Of a DNA stretch of 13,592 nucleotides, positions 7,862-13,592 are shown in pieces; the stretch's first letter is position 1, and each line of letters starts with the position of its first letter. Source of the stretch: CAZKFA01 sp964551925 (GTDB taxonomy: Bacteria; Cyanobacteriota; Vampirovibrionia; LMEP-6097); assembly GCA_964551925.1 (NCBI GenBank), contig CAZKFA010000038.1:1-13592 (forward strand). The letters are read 5' to 3'. The position numbers and the translations under genes were made by a program. A model generated the notes under the pieces. The model saw nothing but the letters and a program-made list of their open reading frames with translations, was not told the DNA's origin and did not search any database.

Positions 7862-8535
7862 GTTCTCTGGTTGTTTTCTCTGGGGGGCAAGACAGCACAA
7901 CCTGTCTTTTTTGGGCTATCAAAAAATTTGGACAAGCTAATGTCCGTACTGTTACTTTTGACTACGGACAAAAACACAAGCTAGAAATTGAAGCTGCACG
8001 AAAGATCTGCAATAAATTAAATTTGGAATTTGACCTTGTAAATATCCCCAATATTCTGAGAAGTAGTAGCCCCTTAGTTGATCACCAAGCAATAATGGAG
8101 GAACATAAATCCATAGCTAACTTCAAACCCGGTCTTCAGGAGACTTTTGTGCCAGGGCGCAATATTTTATTTCTCACGATTGCAGCTAATATTGCCATGC
8201 ACTATGGCGTAACCAACATTGTCATTGGCGTTTGTGAAGAGGATTACGGCGGCTATTACGATTGCAGGCAGGATTTCATTGAAGCAATGAACAAGGCTCT
8301 CAATAAAGGACTCTACGGTGCTGAGCATGGACTCACTATCCATACACCACTGATGTCGCTCAATAAAGCTGATACAGTGAGATTAGCCGTAGAGCTAGGC
8401 GAAGATTGCTTAGCAACCTTAGCCCTATCCCACACTTGCTATAATGGCGTCTATCCACCTTGTGGAGTTTGTCACGCTTGTTTATTGCGAGCGCGCGGCT
8501 TCACTGAGGCAGGAATTGCAGATCCACTATGCTAA
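7862..8535 (+). CDS. queC: 7-cyano-7-deazaguanine synthase QueC, 5' end lost in gap
   Basis: QueC uses ATP and ammonia to convert 7-carboxy-7-deazaguanine to preQ0. Immediately after the gap the frame starting at 7864 reads SLVVFSGGQDSTTCLFWAIK, the PP-loop ATP pyrophosphatase motif SGGxDS that begins the family. It runs without a stop to the TAA at 8533-8535 (223 visible residues). Further hallmarks are FDYGQKH, ETFVPGRNILFLTIAA, GVCEEDYGGYYDCR, IHTPLMSLNKADT, and the zinc-binding cluster C-x8-C-x2-C-x2-C (CYNGVYPPCGVCHAC). The first ATG after the gap, at 8023, is internal and must not be taken as the start: using it would remove the ATP site. Probably only the start codon and a few residues are missing. 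The stop overlaps the queE start by 7 bases. Confidence 0.94.
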
Positions 8536-9194
8536 TCATTAATCAAAATGCAGAAGGAAGACCAGAAATCTTTGAAACGGTTCAAGGAGAAGGCTTGCAG
8601 GCAGGCGTAGCTGCTGTCTTCATTCGCTTACAGGGCTGTGATGTACATTGTTTTTTTTGCGATGAGAAAGATACCTGGATGAGACGTGAGAGCAATTCCT
8701 TCGAAATGAGTCCAAAAGCAATCCTTGACTATATTTCAGAATTCAATTCCCCAATCAAACAAATCATCATCACTGGTGGTGAACCAACTCAACAAGACTT
8801 CAAGCCTTTAGTTATAGAATTGATGCAACATGGCTATCAAATAGCGATAGAAACAGCTGCCACTGGTAGCTTCTCTGATGATTTATTCTACGAATACCCA
8901 CAAAATCTATTTATAACCTTTAGTCCGAAAGAACCCTTTTCAACAACAAAAATTCACAGTGAAGCTATTTGGCAGAGAGCTGACGAAATAAAATTTGTGG
9001 TCGCCAACGCAGCAGCGACGGACTATGTCCTTAACACTATTATTCCCAAAAATCTAAATTCTAAACCTATATTCTTGGTAGCAGATTGGTTCAACTTAGA
9101 ATCCAGTCGTGAACTAGCCTGGAAGCTATGCAGGGAATACCCTCATGCTCTCAGAATGGGCTTCCAGAGCCATAAATTAGTGGAAATGCCTTAA
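8529..9194 (+). CDS. queE: 7-carboxy-7-deazaguanine synthase QueE (radical SAM)
   Basis: QueE is a radical-SAM enzyme that contracts the ring of 6-carboxy-tetrahydropterin to 7-carboxy-7-deazaguanine, the QueC substrate. The 221-aa protein shows the family opening IFETVQGEG (14-22), the [4Fe-4S] cluster motif C37-x3-C41-x2-C44 (CDVHCFFC) followed by DEKDTW, the SAM-binding TGGEPT (82-87), ETAATGSF (108-115), TFSPKEPF (130-137), and the C-terminal GFQSHKLVEMP ending. It overlaps queC by 7 bases (ATGCTAA), so translation is probably coupled and the two consecutive enzymes are made together. QueD and FolE, which supply the substrate, are not in the window. It is the last gene of the tight run; the next gene starts 48 bases later. 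Confidence 0.95.
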   Translation: MLIINQNAEGRPEIFETVQGEGLQAGVAAVFIRLQGCDVHCFFCDEKDTWMRRESNSFEMSPKAILDYISEFNSPIKQIIITGGEPTQQDFKPLVIELMQHGYQIAIETAATGSFSDDLFYEYPQNLFITFSPKEPFSTTKIHSEAIWQRADEIKFVVANAAATDYVLNTIIPKNLNSKPIFLVADWFNLESSRELAWKLCREYPHALRMGFQSHKLVEMP

Positions 9195-9220
9195 ATCTAT
9201 CAAAAATCAAGTCTATTGAG

Positions 9221-9235
9221 CGTTATACATTAACG
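9221..9235. promoter_or_regulatory. Dyad CGTTA-N5-TAACG ahead of the first unknown gene
   Basis: A perfect 15-base inverted repeat (CGTTA, TACAT, TAACG) ends 7 bases before the ATG at 9243. It includes CGTTATA (9221-9227), which recurs at 10566-10572 ahead of the second unknown gene. It may be an operator or include a -10 box (TATACA at 9224-9229), but no convincing -35 was found. Confidence 0.3.
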
Positions 9236-9242
9236 GATAGTT

Positions 9243-10409
9243 ATGGGCAATGTACAACTAACAAATATAACCTTACCTGATTTTGCAAAAGAAACTACAA
9301 ATCAAGCTTTGGAGTCGGTACTAACAACACTCGATAATCTTATTGGTATAAGACTTTCAGCACAAGACAACTCACCTTCATTAACAGATGATGACAAAAC
9401 AGCTCTAACAACTCATTTACGCGGTGTCTTTGAATTAAAAACTAATGCTCAACAAGGTTTATTAAATTTTTTAAACGGTAAACAAATTACAACACAAACC
9501 GATTCTGCTGAGCAAAGTGCTTTCACTGCAGCCCTCGCCAAAGCCTCTCCAGTAGCGTTATTAACCGAACTATCTAACGCACTAGAAACAAGAGTCTCTG
9601 CCGAGAATTTTCAAACGATGTGTAGCACCATTAAAACACAATGCCAGGGTAATTCTCATGGGCAAATGACTTTGGTCGGTTTATCTGATGAACTTGCAAC
9701 AGGGGTAAACACCGAAGATGCTATCAAATTCCTCCAAGAAAATATTCCCAAACTAACAAAAGACTGTAAGGAACAACTAAGTCAATTCATGGATAATGTT
9801 TATATCCCATTCAAAACACAGAATCCAGGACAAATATTGACCCAGACTTCAACCGGACCTATTCTAAACCAGTGGGCACAAGGGATTACAAGGAATATAG
9901 AAACTTTTGCACCAAGAGGGAAAGAAGCTAAAAGCACAGAACAAGAAATAGCAAGACGCCTAGCAATCAAAGAGTCATTAGCCGCGGCAAATCAAGAACT
10001 ACAAGAATTACAAAGTAGTGGTATGAATATTGATACTAATAAATTTATTGACGATAAGCTCGATAAGATGAAAGAGAGTGGCAATGTTTACAAAGAAGAC
10101 TTAGCCGAAATCCATCAACACCTACAAAGCGTTCTAACAAACGGTTCTAAAGTAGAAGAAAGACAATCTGGTATGAAAGGTTTCCTTGATAATATCGGCG
10201 GCAAGAATGCTCTTTTATTCTTATTCTTGCCCATAATTGCTGGACCCGCTGCCATGCTCTTATCCAAAGTGCCGTTAGTGGGTGGAACTTTGGCGAAAGT
10301 ATTAAATGGTTTTGTGGAGCATGGTAGTTCAGCCATGGTTGCAGTAGTCGCTTCAGGTTTAACCAAAGGCGGCAAAGCAGCACCGGCCAAAACCACTCAG
10401 GGAGCTTAA
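9243..10409 (+). CDS. Unrecognised helical protein with C-terminal hydrophobic segments
   Basis: I do not recognise this 388-aa protein. Most of it (1-310) is hydrophilic, rich in Gln, Thr, Ala, Asn and Ser, and patterned for alpha helices; 231-260 and 265-300 could form coiled coil. There is no N-terminal signal peptide. Near the C-terminus are a hydrophobic stretch at about 322-345 (NALLFLFLPIIAGPAAMLLS), a glycine/valine-rich one at about 345-375 (PLVGG ... MVAVVASGL), and a basic/Ala tail (GGKAAPAKTTQGA). This suggests membrane insertion or oligomerisation through the C-terminus, as in tail-anchored or translocator-type proteins; that is inference from layout only. Cysteines occur at 127, 134 and 175. 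GGA at 9235-9237 is a weak ribosome site for the ATG. The gene stands 48 bases from queE and resembles the next gene in size and layout. Confidence 0.72.
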   Translation: MGNVQLTNITLPDFAKETTNQALESVLTTLDNLIGIRLSAQDNSPSLTDDDKTALTTHLRGVFELKTNAQQGLLNFLNGKQITTQTDSAEQSAFTAALAKASPVALLTELSNALETRVSAENFQTMCSTIKTQCQGNSHGQMTLVGLSDELATGVNTEDAIKFLQENIPKLTKDCKEQLSQFMDNVYIPFKTQNPGQILTQTSTGPILNQWAQGITRNIETFAPRGKEAKSTEQEIARRLAIKESLAAANQELQELQSSGMNIDTNKFIDDKLDKMKESGNVYKEDLAEIHQHLQSVLTNGSKVEERQSGMKGFLDNIGGKNALLFLFLPIIAGPAAMLLSKVPLVGGTLAKVLNGFVEHGSSAMVAVVASGLTKGGKAAPAKTTQGA

Positions 10410-10417
10410 GAGCAGGA

Positions 10418-10539
10418 GGCTTGTTGCTAAATCGTTCAGAGCAAGGCTTGTGAGTTTCGAAGAACCTGAGTTGACTACCCGTCAATGATGGTTCTGAGGA
10501 ACGAGCGTAACGCAGCTATGGGCGATTTAGCAACAAGCC
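10418..10539. repeat. 122-base imperfect hairpin with perfect 17-bp terminal inverted repeats (palindromic element or structured RNA)
   Basis: GGCTTGTTGCTAAATCG (10418-10434) is the exact reverse complement of 10523-10539. Pairing continues inward across nearly the whole element: 10435-10438 with 10519-10522, 10440-10442 with 10515-10517, 10446-10452 with 10506-10513 (one bulge), 10454-10458 with 10498-10502, 10461-10466 with 10490-10495, and a closing hairpin TTGAC-TACCC-GTCAA (10471-10485). Two symmetric internal loops contain tandem G-A/A-G mismatches (10459-10460 with 10496-10497; 10467-10470 with 10486-10489). The element is clearly richer in G+C than its flanks and encodes no plausible gene. 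No target-site duplication is evident. It could be a MITE-like or Rickettsia-type palindromic repeat, or a small RNA; strand is undetermined. It fills most of the 180-base space between the two genes. Confidence 0.75.
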
Positions 10540-10550
10540 AATTATCAAAT

Positions 10551-10572
10551 TTAACTAGTTGTTAACGTTATA
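10551..10572. promoter_or_regulatory. Overlapping dyads ahead of the second unknown gene
   Basis: TTAAC-TAGTT-GTTAA (10551-10565) is a perfect 5-bp-arm dyad, and TAACGTTA (10563-10570) is an overlapping palindrome leading into CGTTATA (10566-10572), shared with 9221-9227. The start codon is 18 bases downstream; TAGGT at 10577-10581 is its likely ribosome site. Possible operator/promoter region; no clear -35. Confidence 0.3.
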
Positions 10573-10589
10573 TCTCTAGGTCGTATTCT

Positions 10590-11720
10590 ATGAATGCAAT
10601 AAATGCAACAGCATTAGAACATTTAAATCAAAGCCTTGGTGTTATTAGCAAAACTCCTAGCCTCACAGAAGTTGCTAAATTCACTAGCTGGTTCGATCAA
10701 TGGCTCACTAGTACTCATACCGAATATAGTAGGGACGAGAAAACAAACGCAGCTCAAAATTTTTATCAAGCACAATTCGCAGCTAAAGAGGGTCTCGCTC
10801 CAGAATTACGACGCCTTGGCACTCATATCAAAGCCAGAATTGATCAGCTTATAGCTAATCAAGATTCTCTACAATCAACTCCACTATCAAGTCAACTAAG
10901 CTTAGATAGCCTTCAAACTCTTTCTGAGACATTAGCAAAAACTACTGTACAAGAGACAGGCAAGTTCAGCATAAGCGAACAAAAAGACTTAATAACCGCC
11001 GTAACTAACAAAGCTCTTGATGCAGCAAAACAAGCTAAGGATGCAAATGAATATACTACAATCTTCCAAACCAGCATCAATACTCAATTACAAGATCCTA
11101 ATATTCTTAAAGTACTTGACCAACATGGTATCGCAGCAGCGCAAACAGATATCTCAACTCTAACAAGAGAGCTTAGTGCATTTAAGGCGCTTACTTCTGG
11201 TGGGCAAACCTTACAAAGATTAGTATCATTAGACCCAGAGAAGAATAAATCAGAACTCACTCTAGTAGAGCGATTACAGAATGGTGATAGTAGTGCAGTA
11301 CCAGAACAAACTAAAAACGAAGTAGCTGCTCTAATAGCCAATATTGCAACTGCGGTACAAGACTGTAATGGTGATCCACAAATAATAAAACAATTAGAAC
11401 AGTTTGCAAGATCACAATTAACTTCAAAAGAACACAAAGCTTACTACACTTACCTCTCAAATAAATATCAAGAAATGCATGCTAATAAATTTGACGTCGA
11501 AGCTGTTAGTCAAATTATGTCTAAATCATTGCCAGGAATATTATTCGGCGGTGGTTTAGGATTATTATTCGGTTCTACTTGGTTAGGAATGATAGTAGGA
11601 GTTATCGTGGATCTCTTGAGTAAAGAAAAAACTGAAGGCACAACTAGGCTTGCAGCTCCAGAAAAGCATAAAGCTAATAGACAGGAAAACGCTAGCCATA
11701 GTGTTGCGCAATCAATCTAA
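10590..11720 (+). CDS. Unrecognised helical protein with C-terminal glycine-rich hydrophobic segment
   Basis: I do not recognise this 376-aa protein. Residues 1-310 are hydrophilic and strongly helical (Gln, Ala, Leu, Ser, Thr and Lys rich), with no signal peptide. Residues 314-342 (PGILFGGGLGLLFGSTWLGM, then IVGVIVDLL) form one long glycine-rich hydrophobic segment that could cross a membrane once or form a tight hairpin. A hydrophilic tail of about 34 residues follows. The single Cys is at 259. The layout, length and position of the hydrophobic segment parallel the gene at 9243, suggesting a related or partner protein, although I could not align the sequences convincingly. The ATG is preceded by TAGGT 8 bases upstream. 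The hairpin element and a dyad-rich stretch lie directly upstream, so it probably has its own promoter. Confidence 0.72.
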   Translation: MNAINATALEHLNQSLGVISKTPSLTEVAKFTSWFDQWLTSTHTEYSRDEKTNAAQNFYQAQFAAKEGLAPELRRLGTHIKARIDQLIANQDSLQSTPLSSQLSLDSLQTLSETLAKTTVQETGKFSISEQKDLITAVTNKALDAAKQAKDANEYTTIFQTSINTQLQDPNILKVLDQHGIAAAQTDISTLTRELSAFKALTSGGQTLQRLVSLDPEKNKSELTLVERLQNGDSSAVPEQTKNEVAALIANIATAVQDCNGDPQIIKQLEQFARSQLTSKEHKAYYTYLSNKYQEMHANKFDVEAVSQIMSKSLPGILFGGGLGLLFGSTWLGMIVGVIVDLLSKEKTEGTTRLAAPEKHKANRQENASHSVAQSI

Positions 11721-11830
11721 ACACTAATAAAACAAAAGTTCCCAAAATAAAAAAAATTTAGCTTTTATGTTGTTTTAGCTAATAAAAATTTCATTTTACA
11801 AAAATTGAAAAGCTCTATAGATTGTAATAT
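11721..11830. other. Very AT-rich intergenic stretch
   Basis: These 110 bases are about four-fifths A+T. They hold a 6-bp inverted repeat (TTAGCT at 11758-11763, AGCTAA at 11777-11782) with a 13-base loop but no following T-run, so I do not call a terminator. Weak promoter-like pieces (TTTACA at 11795-11800, TATAGA at 11816-11821) are 15 bases apart. A promoter for the next gene is likely here, but not proven. Confidence 0.35.
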
Positions 11831-12715
11831 GTGGCTATAAATATCCAATTCCAAAATTTAGCTGCTGCAAATTCTGAAATACTTAAAGCGTTCAACTCGG
11901 CACAATCTGCCAAAGCCCTAGAAGCTTACCAACCTTTAAGCGCGAAAGAACGTAAATTGCAGAAGCTAAGAGCATTACAGACTCTTAAGCAGAGTTCAGA
12001 CTCTGCTACTTTAGCTGATATATCCTTAAGTACGGATAGCCTTGCTATTGCACTCACTAAGGCTGAAGGAGCGACTTTGCAGGCAATGCTCAACTTGCTC
12101 TCAGCCAAGATGATCGAGCAGAATAAATATTCTTTCTTTGATGAAGAAGAAAGAGACAAGATCAAAAATCAAGTTCAACAAAAACTAGATCAGCGTAAAG
12201 AAGAAGAATCTAAGCAACAATCACAAGAAGAAAGCAAAGAAGAAGCAGAACAAGCCGAGGATCCATTCGTGATCCGCCTGGTAGACGCAGCTCTTGACCA
12301 CTTCAAGCAAATGCAAGAGTCCATACTAGCTCAATACAAACAAGTGCTATCTGCGGTCTCATTAGAAAATTTACGCAAAGTCTTCAATGAAGCTCTAGGA
12401 TTGGTTCATAAGTATGCTTATGAAGTACCGATTGAGTCTTTTAGCGAGTATGTAATTAATCCGATCAACGAATTCGGAGACAATCTAAGACGTTCTCTTA
12501 GTGAAGGCTTCTCTTTCGGTAAACCTACAAACAAAAAAGTTTTCTCTCATAAAGAAATAAAGACAATGCTCCAAGAATCTCTTGATCTTCACGGCAAAGC
12601 CAAACTACGCAAATCTATCGAGAGCATGAGTCATACAGCTCAATCACAGAAAAATATCCACGAAGCTAAACGTAAAATTGCAGCTAAAGATTTGCGCTTA
12701 GTGCTGCATCGTTAA
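11831..12715 (+). CDS. Unrecognised soluble helical protein with charged coiled-coil segment
   Basis: I do not recognise this 294-aa protein. It is predicted almost wholly helical, with no signal peptide, no membrane segment and no cysteine. An N-terminal helical part (1-100) is followed by a highly charged Glu/Gln/Lys stretch at about 103-145 (EEERDKIKNQVQQKLDQRKE, then EESKQQSQEESKEEAEQAE), probably coiled coil or a flexible linker. A second helical domain (145-225) and a basic C-terminus (238-294) complete it. The start is GTG at 11831; an overlapping ATG at 11829 is out of frame and stops at once. No clear ribosome site is visible. It follows the two hydrophobic-tailed proteins on the same strand and could be their soluble partner or chaperone; that is inference from order only. 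The gene ends 13 bases from the stop of the converging glycosyltransferase. Confidence 0.7.
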   Translation: MAINIQFQNLAAANSEILKAFNSAQSAKALEAYQPLSAKERKLQKLRALQTLKQSSDSATLADISLSTDSLAIALTKAEGATLQAMLNLLSAKMIEQNKYSFFDEEERDKIKNQVQQKLDQRKEEESKQQSQEESKEEAEQAEDPFVIRLVDAALDHFKQMQESILAQYKQVLSAVSLENLRKVFNEALGLVHKYAYEVPIESFSEYVINPINEFGDNLRRSLSEGFSFGKPTNKKVFSHKEIKTMLQESLDLHGKAKLRKSIESMSHTAQSQKNIHEAKRKIAAKDLRLVLHR

Positions 12716-12728
12716 GAAATTATCATCG

Positions 12729-13475
12729 CTAACCGTCATGACGACCAAGCTTTTTCTTAAAGCTATAATTAGCATGCAACTGCGCCAAACACAATCCCAA
12801 TAAGCCATCCAAGAAGCCTAGTCGCACAAAGAATCTATATAAAAACACATAGCAATATGAAATCACAGCAAAAACAATTCCTAGCTGCCGAGCTTTATGT
12901 AATTCGGCATAATTTGAGAAACTTGCCTTCATGTCCGATATTGAATCATAAGCATAATGATTCAATGGATTAATTAATTTAGGATAGTTATTGCGGATCT
13001 TAGAATAAGCACCAAGCGGCATCAACATCTCTATACTCTCGTGGACCGGTGAATCACAAAAACGCCCTCGGGATTTTTTGAATAAACGTAACTGATAATC
13101 TGGATAGTAACCTCCAAAACGCACAAACTTATCAGCAATAAAGAACCTACGTGCGATTTGATAAGCATCTTTGTCATAAGCCAAAGACTTAATCTCAGTA
13201 ATTAATTCATCAGTCAAAACCTCATCAGCATCCAGACTCAAAACCCACTCGTTAGAACACAAAGATAGAGCATAATTTTTTTGTGGACCATAGCCCAACC
13301 AATCTTGATGATAAACTTTATCGCTATAACGCTTAGCTATTGCAACCGTTTGATCAGTACTGCCAGAATCCACTACTATAATCTCAGTAGCTAATTTGCT
13401 TGCTTGCTTGAGATTAGCCTCAATAATATCAGCTTCGTTCTTAGTTATTATGAAAATAGAGATTTTTGGAGGCAA
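12729..13475 (-). CDS. Family 2 glycosyltransferase, WaaE/KdtX-like (LPS core type)
   Basis: A GT-A fold transferase of about 248 aa, likely adding a sugar to the lipopolysaccharide core or a similar envelope glycan on the inner face of the cytoplasmic membrane. The nucleotide-sugar motifs are clear: SIFIITKNEADII (about 6-18), IIVVDSGSTDQT (32-43), the subfamily signature GYGPQKNYAL (61-70) and the metal-binding DAD in SLDADE (80-85). FGGYYPDYQLRLFKK and CDSPVHE (about 120-147) are typical of the WaaE group, and a hydrophobic segment lies at about 198-215. The frame can be extended to a TTG at 13496. I prefer the TTG at 13475 because the N-terminus then fits the family and because a TATAAT box on this strand (13490-13485) falls inside the longer version. 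Neither start has a good ribosome site. No acceptor or donor can be named. Confidence 0.88.
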   Translation of the reverse strand: MPPKISIFIITKNEADIIEANLKQASKLATEIIVVDSGSTDQTVAIAKRYSDKVYHQDWLGYGPQKNYALSLCSNEWVLSLDADEVLTDELITEIKSLAYDKDAYQIARRFFIADKFVRFGGYYPDYQLRLFKKSRGRFCDSPVHESIEMLMPLGAYSKIRNNYPKLINPLNHYAYDSISDMKASFSNYAELHKARQLGIVFAVISYCYVFLYRFFVRLGFLDGLLGLCLAQLHANYSFKKKLGRHDG

Positions 13476-13483
13476 TCTTTTGC

Positions 13484-13490
13484 TATTATA
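13484..13490. promoter_or_regulatory. Symmetrical -10 box shared by tRNA-Ser and the glycosyltransferase
   Basis: TATTATA reads TATTAT on the + strand (13484-13489), about 12 bases before the tRNA 5' end, and TATAAT on the - strand (13490-13485). On the - strand CGGACA lies 18 bases upstream as a partial -35; on the + strand no strong -35 is seen. The + direction would start the tRNA transcript around 13496. Identified by eye. Confidence 0.4.
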
Positions 13491-13501
13491 GAACAAGGTT
13501 T

Positions 13502-13589
13502 GGAGAGGTGTCCGAGTGGTTGATGGTGCATCCTTGGAAAGGATGTGTGGAGCAATCCACCGCAGGTTCGAATCCTGTCCTCTCTGCCA
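13502..13589 (+). tRNA. tRNA-Ser (anticodon GGA)
   Basis: A complete class II tRNA of 88 bases including encoded CCA. The acceptor stem GGAGAGG pairs with CCTCTCT (one G-U at the end), and the discriminator is G. The anticodon arm is CATCC-TTGGAAA-GGATG, so the anticodon GGA reads the serine codons UCC and UCU. The long variable arm GTGG-agcaat-CCAC is diagnostic of tRNA-Ser/Leu/Tyr, and the T arm contains GGTTCGAATCC. It is divergent from the glycosyltransferase. It is not one of the tRNAs that receive queuosine (Asp, Asn, His, Tyr), so it has no direct link to the que genes. Confidence 0.97.
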
Positions 13590-13592
13590 TTC

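Noticed and set aside
7406..7984. A single 192-codon open frame running through the N gap
   Set aside because: The part before the gap is queF; the part after is an out-of-frame reading of queC. The continuity is only an effect of unknown bases.
10115..10485. Two antisense open frames of 93 and 112 codons opposite the end of the first unknown gene and the hairpin
   Set aside because: They overlap each other and a better + strand gene, lack a ribosome site and have no recognisable features; the longer one also runs through part of the hairpin.
11084..11437. Antisense 117-codon open frame inside the gene at 10590
   Set aside because: Cys/Ser-rich shadow with no ribosome site, wholly inside a well-formed + strand gene.
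11758..11782. Terminator after the gene at 10590
   Set aside because: The stem is 6 bp with a 13-base loop and no following run of T; the surrounding AT-richness makes such a repeat unremarkable.
12711..12743. Bidirectional terminator between the converging genes
   Set aside because: Only a 4-bp GTTA/TAAC pairing and a 10-bp palindrome (CGTCATGACG, inside the last codons of the glycosyltransferase) are present, with no T-runs.

Overview
The window is an AT-rich, densely packed stretch of bacterial chromosome from a draft or metagenome-type assembly: a run of exactly 100 Ns (7762-7861) marks a scaffold join. The organism is probably Gram-negative (diderm). It carries a glycosyltransferase resembling the lipopolysaccharide-core WaaE/KdtX type, a Wzx/MurJ-like flippase, a quinone methyltransferase and an exported phosphatase. 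I cannot place it in a phylum from the sequence alone. An uncultured AT-rich lineage is likely, because several proteins match no family I recognise.

Region 1 (1-9194) is one co-directional run on the + strand with very tight spacing. A good sigma70-type promoter (15-43) precedes an alpha/beta hydrolase. It is followed by a UbiE/MenG methyltransferase, a purple-acid-phosphatase-like exported metallophosphoesterase, a 472-aa flippase (4-base overlap), threonyl-tRNA synthetase, a degenerate LigT/ThpR-like protein, and then queF, queC and queE. QueE, QueC and QueF catalyse successive steps from carboxy-tetrahydropterin to preQ0 and on to preQ1, the precursor of the tRNA base queuosine. FolE and QueD, which act earlier, are not here. 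The N gap removes the 3' end of queF and the first codons of queC.

Region 2 (9195-12715) holds three + strand genes of 388, 376 and 294 codons that I do not recognise. All are predicted mostly alpha-helical. The first two are similar in size and both carry a glycine-rich hydrophobic segment near the C-terminus. Between them lies a 122-base imperfect hairpin whose ends form a perfect 17-bp inverted repeat; it looks like a palindromic mobile repeat or a structured RNA. This block is the part most likely to hold undescribed biology.

Region 3 (12716-13592) has a minus-strand WaaE-like family 2 glycosyltransferase that converges on the third unknown gene, and a complete tRNA-Ser(GGA) with encoded CCA reading away from it. 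A symmetrical TATTATA box between the two may serve both directions. No CRISPR array, insertion sequence, rRNA or replication origin was seen.
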